In this document: positions 42,745 to 51,652 of the stretch, piece after piece
Numbering within the stretch: the first letter of the stretch is position 1
Layout: each line of letters starts with the position of its first letter
Assembly (NCBI RefSeq): GCF_000473205.1
Contig: NZ_KI421507.1
Span: 3,271,057-3,335,056 of the forward strand
DNA: 64,000 bases
Direction: 5' to 3'
From: Pseudophaeobacter arcticus DSM 23566
Lineage (GTDB): Bacteria; Pseudomonadota; Alphaproteobacteria; Rhodobacterales; Rhodobacteraceae
Translations under genes and position numbers: made by a program
The notes under the pieces: model-generated
The model's database searches: none
What the model was told of the DNA's origin: nothing
What the model saw: the letters and a program-made list of their open reading frames with translations, nothing else

Positions 42745-43104
42745 TTAGATCTTGAGGCCGCCTTCACGCGCAGCGTCGGCCAGAGCCTTCACCTTGCCGT
42801 GGAACAGGAAGCCACCACGATCGAAATACGCCTCAGAGACGCCAGCCGCCTTGGCACGCTCGGCGATAACCGAACCCACTTTGGTTGCTGCTTCGATGTT
42901 GTTCTTGCCTACAAAGCCAAGATCTTTTTCCAGGGTCGATGCGGACGCCAGTGTCTTGCCTGCCAGATCGTCGATCAACTGAACCGAGAGGTTCTTGTTC
43001 GAACGGTGGACGGAAAGACGCAGACGGCCAGAATTGACCTTGCGAAGTTTGTTCCGGACGCGCAGGCGACGCTTCAGAAACAGGGTACGTTTGCTGTTTG
43101 CCAT
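42745..43104 (-). CDS. rplR: 50S ribosomal protein L18
   Basis: The 119-residue protein has [23 protein letters not shown] and ends with [20 protein letters not shown], as in L18, which binds 5S rRNA. An AAGGA box precedes the ATG. It lies between rplF (11 bp upstream) and rpsE, with a 113-bp spacer to the latter. Confidence 0.97.
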   Translation of the reverse strand: MANSKRTLFLKRRLRVRNKLRKVNSGRLRLSVHRSNKNLSVQLIDDLAGKTLASASTLEKDLGFVGKNNIEAATKVGSVIAERAKAAGVSEAYFDRGGFLFHGKVKALADAAREGGLKI

Positions 43105-43115
43105 TGTGCTGGTCC

Positions 43116-43649
43116 TTACTTCTTCTTGCCTTCTTTGCGGAAGACGAACTCACCTTTGTAGCGGATGCCTTTGCCCTTGTAGGGCTCGGGACGGCGCCAA
43201 TCACGGATTTTCGCCGCGACTTCGCCCACCTGCTGCTGGTCGTTCCCTTCCACAACGATTTCTGTCTGCTTCGGCGCGGTGATGGTGACACCTTCCGGAG
43301 CAACAAACTCGACATCGTGGCTATAACCGAGGTTCAGCTTCAGGGTCGTGCCCTGCATCTGAGCCCGGTAACCCACACCCTGGATCTCCAGCTCTTTCTT
43401 AAAGCCGGTGGTCACGCCGGTTACCAGATTGGCAACCATGGTGCGGGACATGCCCCACTGCTGACGCGCGCGCTTGGACATGCCGCGAGGCGTGACCGAA
43501 ACAGCGTTTTCTTCAACAGTGATTGTGACATCGTCGGTTGCAGTGAAGCTGCGGGTCCCTTTGGGACCTTTGACTTCGATGCTTTGGCCAGACACGCTTG
43601 CGGTAACACCGCTGGGCAGGTCGACCGATTTTTTACCAATACGGGACAT
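43116..43649 (-). CDS. rplF: 50S ribosomal protein L6
   Basis: The 177-residue protein begins [18 protein letters not shown] and ends with the L6 signature [18 protein letters not shown] and a Lys-rich tail. Two repeats of the L6 fold are evident. It binds near the factor-binding centre of the large subunit. Spacing to rpsH is 13 bp. Confidence 0.98.
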   Translation of the reverse strand: MSRIGKKSVDLPSGVTASVSGQSIEVKGPKGTRSFTATDDVTITVEENAVSVTPRGMSKRARQQWGMSRTMVANLVTGVTTGFKKELEIQGVGYRAQMQGTTLKLNLGYSHDVEFVAPEGVTITAPKQTEIVVEGNDQQQVGEVAAKIRDWRRPEPYKGKGIRYKGEFVFRKEGKKK

Positions 43650-43662
43650 CGATTAAGCCTCC

Positions 43663-44055
43663 TTAGAAGACGGTGCAGAGCACTTCGCCGCCAACATTGG
43701 CTGCGCGTGCGTTTGCGTCCGACATCACACCCTTGGGGGTGGAGACAATCGACACACCCAGGCCCTGACGGACCGACGGGATGTCATTGACGCCCATGTA
43801 AACGCGACGGCCAGGTTTGGAAACCCGCTTCACTTCGCGAATGACAGGATCGCCATCGTAGTACTTGAGGCTGATTTCCAGCGACGGGTGGCCGCGTTCA
43901 TCAGTGGATTTCTCGTAGCCGCGGATGTAACCCTCGTCTGCCAGCACATCCAGAACCCAGGCCCGCAGCTTTGACGCCGGGGAGGTTACGGTGGATTTGC
44001 CACGCATTTGCGAGTTACGGATACGGGTGAGCATATCGCCGATAGGATCGTTCAT
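43663..44055 (-). CDS. rpsH: 30S ribosomal protein S8
   Basis: The 130-residue protein reads [20 protein letters not shown] at the start and [20 protein letters not shown] at the end, the S8 pattern. In E. coli S8 represses its own operon by binding the mRNA near rplE; whether such a site exists here was not determined. It is 13 bp downstream of rpsN. Confidence 0.98.
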   Translation of the reverse strand: MNDPIGDMLTRIRNSQMRGKSTVTSPASKLRAWVLDVLADEGYIRGYEKSTDERGHPSLEISLKYYDGDPVIREVKRVSKPGRRVYMGVNDIPSVRQGLGVSIVSTPKGVMSDANARAANVGGEVLCTVF

Positions 44056-44068
44056 ATCTGTCTCTCCC

Positions 44069-44374
44069 TTACCAGCTCGATTTCACCATACCGGGGATCT
44101 GGCCATTCGAGCCCAGTTCCCGCAGCGCGATCCGGCTGACCTTCAGCTTACGGTAGTAAGCGTGAGGACGACCAGTCAGCTGGCAACGGTTGTGAAGACG
44201 AGTTGCCGAAGAATTCCGCGGCAGTTTGGCCAATGTCAGGCGCGCTTTGAAACGCTCTTCCATCGGCTTGGATTCGTCATTCGCGATCTCTTTAAGCTCG
44301 GCGCGTTTTGCGGCATATTTTGCCACCAGACGCTCGCGCTTTTTCTCGCGTTCGATCATGCTTTTCTTAGCCAT
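44069..44374 (-). CDS. rpsN: 30S ribosomal protein S14
   Basis: The 101-residue protein is the long, zinc-free form of S14: [20 protein letters not shown] is followed by [16 protein letters not shown], with a single Cys instead of the four-Cys zinc finger. It belongs to the small subunit head. It lies 22 bp after rplE. Confidence 0.97.
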   Translation of the reverse strand: MAKKSMIEREKKRERLVAKYAAKRAELKEIANDESKPMEERFKARLTLAKLPRNSSATRLHNRCQLTGRPHAYYRKLKVSRIALRELGSNGQIPGMVKSSW

Positions 44375-44396
44375 GTCTCTACTATCCTTCCCGCGC

Positions 44397-44960
44397 TCAG
44401 CTATTGAAGGGCATGTTGAAAGCTTTCAACAGCGCCTTTGCTTCCGCGTCGGTTTTCGCGGTGGTGGCAATCACGATATCCATGCCCCAGTTTTCGTCGA
44501 TTTTATCAAAATCGATTTCTGGGAACACGAGATGCTCTTTCAGGCCCATGGCATAGTTGCCACGACCGTCAAAGGAGGTACCCGATACGCCGCGGAAGTC
44601 ACGGATACGGGGCATCGCGATGGTGATCAGACGATCCAGGAATTCAAACATCCGGTCGCCGCGCAGAGTAACCTTTGCGCCCATCGGCATGCCTTCACGA
44701 ACACGGAAGCCAGCGATGGAGTTCTTTGCCACAGTGGTCAGAGCTTTCTGGCCAGCGATGGTGCTGAGATCCGCCTGAGCGGATTTGGCTTTTTTGCTGT
44801 CACGTACAGCAGCCCGGCCGCAGCCAATGTTCAGAACGATTTTTTCCAGCTTAGGCAGCTGCATGTCGTTCTTGTAGCCAAACTCTTCTTTCAGGGCACC
44901 ACAGATGGTTTCCTTGTAAAGAGTCTTCAGACGTGGAGTGTAGGTTGCGTTATCAAGCAT
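44397..44960 (-). CDS. rplE: 50S ribosomal protein L5
   Basis: The 187-residue protein has [16 protein letters not shown] and [20 protein letters not shown], and near the C-terminus [16 protein letters not shown], all typical of L5, which binds 5S rRNA and contacts the P-site tRNA. Its ATG overlaps the rplX stop (TGATG). Confidence 0.98.
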   Translation of the reverse strand: MLDNATYTPRLKTLYKETICGALKEEFGYKNDMQLPKLEKIVLNIGCGRAAVRDSKKAKSAQADLSTIAGQKALTTVAKNSIAGFRVREGMPMGAKVTLRGDRMFEFLDRLITIAMPRIRDFRGVSGTSFDGRGNYAMGLKEHLVFPEIDFDKIDENWGMDIVIATTAKTDAEAKALLKAFNMPFNS

Positions 44961-45265
44961 CAGACAGTCTCCCCAGTCGTTTTGGCGAAGCGCACTTTCT
45001 TGCCGTCTTCCTCACGGAAGCCAACGCGGGTTGCTTTGCCATTGGAGTCGAGCAGAGCCAGGTTCGACAGGTCGACTGGCAGCGCTTTGGGCAGACGGCC
45101 GCCCTGTTCGTTCTGCGATTGACGGGTATGGCGGATCGCCATGTTCAGCCCATCAATGATCGCCTTGCCGGCTTTAGGGTCAACAGAAGCAATTACGCCC
45201 TCTTTACCCTTGTCCTTGCCGGACAGCATGACAACCTTGTCGCCTTTGCGGAGTTTAGCAGCCAT
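44960..45265 (-). CDS. rplX: 50S ribosomal protein L24
   Basis: The 101-residue protein begins with the KOW motif [20 protein letters not shown] and ends [14 protein letters not shown]24 starts 50S assembly. It is 2 bp after rplN and overlaps rplE by 1 bp. Confidence 0.97.
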   Translation of the reverse strand: MAAKLRKGDKVVMLSGKDKGKEGVIASVDPKAGKAIIDGLNMAIRHTRQSQNEQGGRLPKALPVDLSNLALLDSNGKATRVGFREEDGKKVRFAKTTGETV

Positions 45266-45267
45266 TG

Positions 45268-45636
45268 TTACAGCACCTCCGGAGCAAGCGAGATGATTTT
45301 CATGAAGTTCTTGGCGCGCAGCTCACGAACAACTGGTCCAAAGATACGTGTACCTACGGGTTCGTTGTTGGTGTTCAGGATGACGGCAGCATTGCGATCA
45401 AAACGGATCGCAGTACCATCGGCACGACGGACTTCTTTGGCGGTGCGAACGACGACGGCCTTACGGACATCACCTTTCTTAACGCGACCGCGGGGGATGG
45501 CTTCCTTAACCGAGACAACAATGATGTCGCCTACGGATGCGTATTTACGCTTGGAACCACCCAGAACCTTGATGCACTGAACTCGGCGAGCGCCGGAGTT
45601 GTCAGCAACATCCAGGTTTGTTTGCATCTGGATCAT
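45268..45636 (-). CDS. rplN: 50S ribosomal protein L14
   Basis: The 122-residue protein begins [20 protein letters not shown] and ends with [12 protein letters not shown], the L14 signature and length. It forms an intersubunit bridge and is the docking site of the silencing factor RsfS. A 97-bp spacer separates it from rpsQ. Confidence 0.98.
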   Translation of the reverse strand: MIQMQTNLDVADNSGARRVQCIKVLGGSKRKYASVGDIIVVSVKEAIPRGRVKKGDVRKAVVVRTAKEVRRADGTAIRFDRNAAVILNTNNEPVGTRIFGPVVRELRAKNFMKIISLAPEVL

Positions 45637-45733
45637 GTGGTTTCTCCCGACCTATGGGGCAGCGATGCGTGCTGATATCCCCCAGGGTTTCGACAAACTG
45701 GTCAGCTTGCCGCTTATGGGACCTTCCGGTCTC

Positions 45734-45964
45734 TTAAGCGGTCAGCACTTCCCAGCGTTTCGTTTTCGATTTCGGCGCGCATTCGATGATGCGAACTTGA
45801 TCGCCGACCTTGAAAGCGTTCTGCTCATCGTGCGCCCGATATTTTTTGGACTTACGAATGGTCTTTTTCAGAACAGGGTGCGTGAAGCGGCGTTCAACCG
45901 AAACTGTTACGGTCTGGGCGTTGGCGTCGCTGGTCACGGTGCCTGTGAGAATACGTTTGGGCAT
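45734..45964 (-). CDS. rpsQ: 30S ribosomal protein S17
   Basis: The 76-residue protein has [37 protein letters not shown] and [15 protein letters not shown], matching S17. It binds helix 11 of 16S rRNA. It lies 12 bp after rpmC. Confidence 0.97.
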   Translation of the reverse strand: MPKRILTGTVTSDANAQTVTVSVERRFTHPVLKKTIRKSKKYRAHDEQNAFKVGDQVRIIECAPKSKTKRWEVLTA

Positions 45965-45976
45965 CTGTCAGGCTCC

Positions 45977-46180
45977 TTATTCTGCAGCTGCGGCTGCAGC
46001 TTTTTCGTTCAGGATGGTTTTCACACGGGCAGCATTGCGGCGCGCCGCTTTGATGCCTGCAGTGTTTTCCAGCTGACCGGTAGCTTGTTGAAAACGGAGA
46101 TTGAAGCTCTCTTTTTTCATGTTGGCAAGCACATCGCGGAGTTCATCCACGGTCTTGTCACGCAGATCATTGGCGTTCAT
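45977..46180 (-). CDS. rpmC: 50S ribosomal protein L29
   Basis: The 67-residue, mainly helical protein reads [20 protein letters not shown] and [13 protein letters not shown], as in L29, which surrounds the exit tunnel. It is the first gene of this unit. In most bacteria rplP lies directly upstream; here the upstream DNA carries unrelated genes, so the S10-type part of the cluster is elsewhere. A terminator-like hairpin lies 70 bp upstream. Confidence 0.97.
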   Translation of the reverse strand: MNANDLRDKTVDELRDVLANMKKESFNLRFQQATGQLENTAGIKAARRNAARVKTILNEKAAAAAAE

Positions 46181-46249
46181 CGCCTTTGTTCCTTGTCCAA
46201 AGCACCAGAAGGCCCCGTGAGGGTCACCTTTTCATCTGGTGGGTTATGT

Positions 46250-46272
46250 AAAAACCGCACTTAAGAAAGTGC
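46250..46272 (-). terminator. terminator-like hairpin in the rpmC leader
   Basis: GCACTT (46257-46262) and AAGTGC (46267-46272) pair around a 4-base loop, with a run of T on the minus strand side. No minus-strand gene ends just upstream, so it may be an attenuator in the leader of the ribosomal protein unit, or the relic of the lost junction with rplP. Confidence 0.5.
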
Positions 46273-46341
46273 AGAAAAGAATCACCAAGCCCAAATCCAA
46301 GGAGGATTTAGCCCAAGCGATGTGCCCCTATAGGGGAGATA

Positions 46342-47031
46342 GTGCGTGGGGGCAAGGGAAAGGTTGGGGAGGCCGTGACTAACCTCGCAAAACTATTCTT
46401 CTCAATGCCGATTGAAGAAAACCCACTTTCTGCCTATGGTAGCCGAAAACTATTTCCAACGGTATTTGACATGGAAACACTATCCAAGTTCTCGGCATCG
46501 GAGCAGGCTTCCGCCAGGAACTATACCCACCCCGATATTTGGGAGCGCCAGAACTATCCCGGTTGGTCCCGTCTGGCCATAGGTCCAAGACTGCATGAAA
46601 TCCCTCTGCTCCTTGACTTGTGCAAGAATTGGGATGGCCCATTTGGGGTGTTGTATGTCCTATCGGCACCTCGCACGATTGAAACCGGGGGGCGCTTTCA
46701 AAGCCCTCATCCCGTCAGCTACGAAGACCTTGAGCTATTCCTCTACTCATTTCAGGAGTTTTTCGAACAAGATGGCCGCCACGACATCTGGGTGATCTCA
46801 CTCCCCACCCAGAACCAACTGATTTTAGATCGGCACAATGTTATCTACGCGTATGGAAACCTCGACACACTGGAGCGAGCGCTCGAGGAGAGAGAGTTTT
46901 CTCCGGCACCAATAGAGACGCCCGTACCCCACACGCACCACTATCACCCGGAGTTTGACACCGCCGAGAGAGAACTGCTCACCTATTGGGATTGGATACA
47001 GTACGAACTGCTTCCATCGGATGAAGTGTGA
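46342..47031 (+). CDS. hypothetical protein
   Basis: I do not recognise this 229-residue protein. No signal peptide or membrane helix is present; it is acidic with several aromatic and His residues near the C-terminus (VPHTHHYHPEFDTAERELLTYWDW is split here as HTHHYHPEFD and LLTYWDW). The middle part FGVLYVLSAPRT with strands and helices looks globular. The GTG start at 46342 follows a GGGGAGA box at short spacing; GTG 46375 or ATG 46405 are alternatives. It is transcribed against its ribosomal protein neighbours and is lower in GC than them, which suggests acquisition. Confidence 0.6.
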   Translation: MRGGKGKVGEAVTNLAKLFFSMPIEENPLSAYGSRKLFPTVFDMETLSKFSASEQASARNYTHPDIWERQNYPGWSRLAIGPRLHEIPLLLDLCKNWDGPFGVLYVLSAPRTIETGGRFQSPHPVSYEDLELFLYSFQEFFEQDGRHDIWVISLPTQNQLILDRHNVIYAYGNLDTLERALEEREFSPAPIETPVPHTHHYHPEFDTAERELLTYWDWIQYELLPSDEV

Positions 47032-47068
47032 GATCTGCCCGTGCGATGGTCGCTTTGCCTGCGGAGCC

Positions 47069-47689
47069 TCACTCCCACTTGTAGTTAAAGCTCACCGAAA
47101 TCCGCTCGTCTTCGGCCATGTTCATCGGCACCTCATGGCGCAGCCAGCTCTCCCAGAGCAACACATCCCCCACGGCAGGCTTCATGTAGATAAAGGGCTG
47201 CAGCTCGCGCCGGGCCTCCTTGGTGCGGGTGGGGGCGGCCATCATCCGGCCAGAACGGGGATCTTCCAGTTTCAACGCCGAGGCCCCTTCGGGCATCGCC
47301 ACATAGGTGGTGCCCGAAATCACAGAATGGGGGTGCAGATGCGAGGAATGCATACCACCCTCGGGCAGGATATTGATCCACAGATCCTCGAGCACCAGCT
47401 TGCGGCCATCCAGATCAAACTCCAGATCCTTGGCAAAATTGGCGACGTGTTCGTCCAGCGACTTTACCAGATCGGCAAACACCGGGAACCGCCAGGGCAG
47501 ATCCGTCAGCGAGGCGTAGGAGGTATAGCCGGGATAGCCGTTCTCCTCGCACCAGTCCTGTCCGGCCTCGTCATCTTCGGCGATGACAATACAAGAGGTT
47601 TCCATTTCCTGCGCATCAATTGCCGGTCCGCATTCGGACAGGGCAGCGCGGTACAAGCGGGTCACAAAGAGGGATTCTATCTGGGCCAT
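47069..47689 (-). CDS. TIGR02466 family protein (putative 2-oxoglutarate/Fe(II) oxygenase)
   Basis: The 206-residue protein has the TIGR02466 pattern: AQIESLFVTRLYRA at the start, GGMHSSHLHPHSVISGTTYV with the first His ligands, FIYMKPAVGDVLLWESWL, and RHEVPMNMAEDERISVSFN with the last His and Arg. The double-stranded beta-helix and the H...H...R layout suggest a non-heme iron dioxygenase, though the family is uncharacterised. The ATG at 47689 is preferred because it follows AAGAAGG; earlier in-frame codons lie inside the tandem-repeat region. Confidence 0.82.
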   Translation of the reverse strand: MAQIESLFVTRLYRAALSECGPAIDAQEMETSCIVIAEDDEAGQDWCEENGYPGYTSYASLTDLPWRFPVFADLVKSLDEHVANFAKDLEFDLDGRKLVLEDLWINILPEGGMHSSHLHPHSVISGTTYVAMPEGASALKLEDPRSGRMMAAPTRTKEARRELQPFIYMKPAVGDVLLWESWLRHEVPMNMAEDERISVSFNYKWE

Positions 47690-47751
47690 GCCCTTCTTTA
47701 CCGCAGCTCTCCCAGAGAACCAATCCAGCATTCCTGTCGCCTGCGCACTTT

Positions 47752-47808
47752 CAAACCCACGCAGTCCGGGCAAACCCACGCAGTCCGGGCAAACCCACGC
47801 TGTCCGGG
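47752..47808. repeat. three tandem 19-bp repeats
   Basis: Three end-to-end copies of CAAACCCACGCAGTCCGGG, the third with one change, lie 62 bp upstream of the TIGR02466 gene. There are no unique spacers, so it is not a CRISPR array. They could be bound by a protein or arise by slippage. Confidence 0.9.
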
Positions 47809-47880
47809 ATGGCTGACTGGCACCACACAGAAGCGTCAGGGCAATACAATGGTCTAGCTGCCCAGTCCCACTCAGTTTTA

Positions 47881-47960
47881 CCCAGCCTTACCCCGTCTAG
47901 CCCGGCCTTACCCCGTCTAGCCCGGCCTTACCCTGTCTAGCCCGGCCTTACCCTGTCTAG
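47881..47960. repeat. four tandem 20-bp repeats containing CTAG
   Basis: Four copies of a unit reading CCCGGCCTTACCCCGTCTAG with one to two changes each, then a decayed fifth. Each copy has the tetranucleotide CTAG, usually rare in proteobacteria. The array lies in the 357-bp gap between the TIGR02466 gene and the autotransporter; together with the 19-bp array and a terminator it accounts for that gap, and no gene is seen. Confidence 0.9.
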
Positions 47961-47990
47961 CCTGGTCTTTTCCGGCCTTATTCGGCGCCC

Positions 47991-48026
47991 AAATAGGAAG
48001 AGCGCGACCCCTGGGGCCGCGCTCTT
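47991..48026 (-). terminator. terminator of the autotransporter gene
   Basis: AAGAGCGCG (47998-48006) and CGCGCTCTT (48018-48026) form perfect 9-bp arms, with TATTT downstream on the minus strand. It is 20 bp after the stop codon. Confidence 0.6.
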
Positions 48027-48046
48027 GGGGGCTGCAAGGCGTTAGC

Positions 48047-50389
48047 CTAGAATTTCAGATCAAGCCCGACCTGTAGCCCGTAGCTCTCATAGCCGCTCAT
48101 GCCGATGCCATCGTAAAAGGTCTCGACCTGAAACACGCCCTGATCCGCAAATTGGTAGCTCAGCCCCAATTCGGCCCGGGCACGCCCGCCCTCCAGATTG
48201 GAAGAGACGGTGACCGCATTGCCGGAGTTTTTCACATGGCTGCCAATTGCGCTGATCCCACCAAACAACAGCAAGGCTCCATTGCCGCGTCGGGTCTCAA
48301 GTGGTGTTTCAAAATCAAGCCCCAGTTCAACCTGCCCCCAGGCCACGCCCAAGTCCGGGATAAGATTACCCAGACTATCGCGGTAGGCCTTCTGATCGTC
48401 AGTCGTATAGGTGAGTTGCGCCTTTGGGATCAGGGTGGTTTTGCCATAGAGCATCGACCCTGAAACCTTCAACATAGCGAGAAAACGCTCGGTATCGACC
48501 TTGTCGGTATAGGTTCCAAACGGAGAGACATCGTTTGAGCTTTGCCCATACAAAAGCCGCCCTTCAACAAAGAGATTTTGATCAGGGAATTTGGTGACAA
48601 AATAGGGGCCGATCAACCAGCCCTTGCCCTTGATACTGGCTGCGCCATCGTCCTGATCCAGGTAATCAAGCTGCAACATCGCCCCAAGCAACAGGTTCTT
48701 GTTGACCGCAAAGTGACTGCCAATAGCGCCAAAGACATAGGCGCTGTCGCTGGTCCCCTCATGGCTTATGGCCCCCTGCAACCGGGTCCAGACCCGCGAC
48801 CCTGGTCGCGTCGAGATGTCAAAGGTCCCCTGCCCGCGGGTCACCGCCAGGTTAAACTGCCCCTTACCCTGCCCCGATCCATTCCCGGACAAGAACCCCG
48901 TCAAATCGGGCTGATTGTTAATCAACTGGGTTGCCCGGGTGTTCATGAACTGACCAATGAGCTGGCTGGTTTCTTCAACTGTCGAGTTTTGAACGGAAAT
49001 CGTTCCGGATGCGAGGTTGCCATTGCCCGAGATATCCTGAGCCACTCCCGCTGCAATCGAAACGCTGACATCACCGCTTCCCGTGGGCTGGATCGTGATG
49101 GTGTAGACAGCCCCGCTCCCAGAAAGCGCAACCGCCGAGCCATGATTGACGAGAACATCAAGCAGGGCAAACCCGGTGACCGTTTCAGAGAATGTCGCGG
49201 TAACGTCAAAGGTTTCACCAGGCCCAACGGACACAGCACTTGTTGATAGCGTGACAGTAGGTGCAACAACATCCAAATTGGTCAGCCCAAAGGTGACCGA
49301 GGTCAGACCGATGCTGGCAGCGGTCACATTATAGCCCCCCGCCACTGCATTGGCCGTCGCCGTCACCGAGGCCAGGCCAGAGACATCGCTCACCGCCGAG
49401 CCCGCCGACAGGCTGGCCGAGGCGCCAGAGCCCGGTGCGCTGAAGTTCACCGTCACGCCGGACACCGGATTGCCCCCGGCATCCGTCACCAGCGCCACCA
49501 GCGCGGTGCCAAAGGAGGTCGAGATCGCCGTGCTCTGGCTGTCACCGCTGGAGACCGCCAGTGTCGTGGCCGCCCCTGCCGTATTGGTCAGGGCAAAGCT
49601 CTGATTGGAAATACCCGCACTGGAGGCAACTACGTTATAGCCCCCCGCCACAGTATTGGCGGTAAAAGTGGTAGAGGTGGCAACACCTGACCCATCTGTG
49701 GTGACCGTTTCTGACGCACCGCCACCAGAAAAGGTGCCGCTGGCGCCGGAGCCGGGCGCCGTGAAGGTAACCGAAACACCAGAAACCGGGTTACTGCCGG
49801 CATCGACCACCGTTGCCGTCAGGACCGAGGCAAAAGCCGTTGAGATCGTGGCGCTTTGCCCGCCGCCCGAAGGGGAGCTGAAGGCCGAGGGGGGGCCGAC
49901 TGTGGCGCCAGTATCGCCTGATAGACCCGTATCGGTATAGGTAAAACTAAAGGGAGCGCCGCTATGGGTGCCGGATGCAGAGCAGCCAGCGGAACAGTTT
50001 GTGGTGTAGTTTGGGTTACCACTATTGATGGTTACGCCATTTACAACATAGGATACCGTGCGCGCATCTGCTCCGTTGTCAGCAATTTGAAAATTTGTAG
50101 ATCCCGCAGAGTTCGCCATCTGAATGATTACGTAGTCTTCGGAGCCGTCAGAGTTTGGACCCAAACCAAGGTCAGCGTTGAAACATTCGCCATCGGTCAG
50201 GTTCAAAGCCAATGTGTGCCCGACGGTCGAAATTTCCGGGCAGTCTGAAAACCCCGCATGCGCAGGTTTGGGCAGCGCCAATACAAGCACCAACGCAACC
50301 AGAGGAAACACAGCGAAGGCAGAAAGGGCCTTGAGGCGCAATTTTGACAAATATCTCATAAATTTTGATTTGCTGCAGCGAAATAGCAT
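48047..50389 (-). CDS. autotransporter with bacterial Ig-like domains
   Basis: A 780-residue surface protein. After a signal peptide ending in KPAHA (about residue 45) comes a Cys-containing domain (to about 160), two BIG_1-like repeats of some 90 residues (each with NPVSGV.V.F.APGSGAS and VAGGYNV), an Ig-like domain (about 365-455, DVVAPTVTLSTSAVSV) and a C-terminal beta-barrel from about 530 that ends in LDLKF with the terminal Phe needed for outer-membrane assembly. It should expose the Ig domains outside, as in invasin or intimin-like adhesins. ATG 50359 (MRYLSK) is an alternative start. It is divergent from the tail-collar genes, 203 bp away. Confidence 0.85.
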   Translation of the reverse strand: MLFRCSKSKFMRYLSKLRLKALSAFAVFPLVALVLVLALPKPAHAGFSDCPEISTVGHTLALNLTDGECFNADLGLGPNSDGSEDYVIIQMANSAGSTNFQIADNGADARTVSYVVNGVTINSGNPNYTTNCSAGCSASGTHSGAPFSFTYTDTGLSGDTGATVGPPSAFSSPSGGGQSATISTAFASVLTATVVDAGSNPVSGVSVTFTAPGSGASGTFSGGGASETVTTDGSGVATSTTFTANTVAGGYNVVASSAGISNQSFALTNTAGAATTLAVSSGDSQSTAISTSFGTALVALVTDAGGNPVSGVTVNFSAPGSGASASLSAGSAVSDVSGLASVTATANAVAGGYNVTAASIGLTSVTFGLTNLDVVAPTVTLSTSAVSVGPGETFDVTATFSETVTGFALLDVLVNHGSAVALSGSGAVYTITIQPTGSGDVSVSIAAGVAQDISGNGNLASGTISVQNSTVEETSQLIGQFMNTRATQLINNQPDLTGFLSGNGSGQGKGQFNLAVTRGQGTFDISTRPGSRVWTRLQGAISHEGTSDSAYVFGAIGSHFAVNKNLLLGAMLQLDYLDQDDGAASIKGKGWLIGPYFVTKFPDQNLFVEGRLLYGQSSNDVSPFGTYTDKVDTERFLAMLKVSGSMLYGKTTLIPKAQLTYTTDDQKAYRDSLGNLIPDLGVAWGQVELGLDFETPLETRRGNGALLLFGGISAIGSHVKNSGNAVTVSSNLEGGRARAELGLSYQFADQGVFQVETFYDGIGMSGYESYGLQVGLDLKF

Positions 50390-50592
50390 TAGAATAGCTC
50401 TTTCCCCACATCCTCCCTAGGTCAACGGCAATGATTTTTTACAATTTTGGATTGCGCAATTTGACCAAAAATGCAAGCGTTTCTAAAGGGGGTTGCATTA
50501 TCGGCTCGCTAATCGATTGAACATGTTGCCGACATGCGCACATTCGGCGTTGAACTATAGGTTCATCCCAAGTTGGAAAATTGGAGGATTCC

Positions 50593-51105
50593 GTGTCAGA
50601 ACCCTTTCTTGCTGAAGTTCGAATGGTAGGATTTAATTTTGCACCACGTGGCTGGGCGTTTCTTGACGGCCAGATACTCCCTATCAATCAGAATCAATCC
50701 CTTTATTCATTATTGGGAACAACTTATGGCGGTGATGGCCGCACAACCTTTGCGCTGCCAGAGCTGCGGGGGCGTACCCCCATGCATGTAGGGGATGGCC
50801 ATTCGTTGGGACAGAAAAGCGGGCAGGAAACCCATACCCTGACCGTGACAGAAATGCCGGCGCATAACCATGGCATCAAAGCCGCACAGAGCCCTGCCAG
50901 CACTGACAACCCCACAGGGGCTGTTTTTGCCCAAGAGGTGCAGCCCGATTTTGTTTATCGGGATTTCGCAGCTCCCAGCGCGACACCTTTGCGCAGCGGC
51001 ACGCTTACCAATGCCGGGGGCAGTCAGGCACATAATAACATGCAGCCCTATATCACGCTCAATTTCTGCATCGCCCTGCAGGGGCTGTTCCCTTCACGCA
51101 ATTAG
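50593..51105 (+). CDS. tail-collar domain protein, paralog 1 (microcystin-dependent protein-like)
   Basis: The 170-residue protein has the phage tail collar layout: SEPFLAEVRMVGFNFAPRGW at the N-terminus, DGQILPINQNQSLYSLLG, GGDGRTTFALPELRGR and the C-terminal PYITLNFCIALQGLFPSRN. Family members are called phage tail collar or microcystin-dependent protein (MdpB). GTG at 50593 with a GGAGG box 5 bp upstream is chosen. It is the first of three tandem paralogs with no other phage genes nearby. Proteins of this kind may be surface or extracellular; the function is not established. Confidence 0.85.
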   Translation: MSEPFLAEVRMVGFNFAPRGWAFLDGQILPINQNQSLYSLLGTTYGGDGRTTFALPELRGRTPMHVGDGHSLGQKSGQETHTLTVTEMPAHNHGIKAAQSPASTDNPTGAVFAQEVQPDFVYRDFAAPSATPLRSGTLTNAGGSQAHNNMQPYITLNFCIALQGLFPSRN

Positions 51106-51122
51106 ACCTCGGAGGTCAATGA

Positions 51123-51641
51123 ATGTCAGAGCCTTTTGTTGGCGAAATTCGTATGTTTGCAGGTAATTTCGCACCTCGCGGGTGGGCTTTTTGTGACGGG
51201 CAATTGCTCGCTGTTTCACAAAATGACGCCCTGTTCTCCCTTTTGGGAACGATCTATGGCGGAGATGGTCGCACCACATTTGGCCTGCCCGATGTACGTG
51301 GTCGTCTCCCAATTCACGCTGGGCATGGTCCTGGCCTCAGCGAGCGACGGCTTGGTTCCAAAGGCGGGGCGGAGAAAGAGACCTTAACGGTAAACCAATT
51401 GGCAAGCCACCCGCATAACTTTATCGCCACTACCCAGACGGCAACGAGCTCGTCCCCCGAAGGGCAGGTCCTTGCTGCGGATGTCGGCGTTGCCTATCTC
51501 GCCAATGAAACACAGGACACCAGTATGGCGAACGACATGGTTACCCATACGGGTGGGTCCCGCAGCCATACAAACCTTATGCCAGCAATTTGTATTCATT
51601 TTATAATTGCGCTCTTTGGCGTTTATCCAAGCCGTCATTAG
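51123..51641 (+). CDS. tail-collar domain protein, paralog 2
   Basis: The 172-residue protein resembles paralogs 1 and 3 over its full length: SEPFVGEIRMFAGNFAPRGW, FCDGQLLAVSQNDALFSLLG, GGDGRTTFGLPDVRGR, a variable middle region (about 90-140) and IHFIIALFGVYPSRH at the end. A GGAGG box precedes the ATG, 17 bp after paralog 1. The divergence is concentrated in the middle, as expected if this part binds different ligands or partners. Confidence 0.85.
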   Translation: MSEPFVGEIRMFAGNFAPRGWAFCDGQLLAVSQNDALFSLLGTIYGGDGRTTFGLPDVRGRLPIHAGHGPGLSERRLGSKGGAEKETLTVNQLASHPHNFIATTQTATSSSPEGQVLAADVGVAYLANETQDTSMANDMVTHTGGSRSHTNLMPAICIHFIIALFGVYPSRH

Positions 51642-51652
51642 GAGTTTGTCAG

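Noticed and set aside
47752..47960. CRISPR array
   Set aside because: The repeats are directly abutting with no unique spacers, and no cas genes are present.
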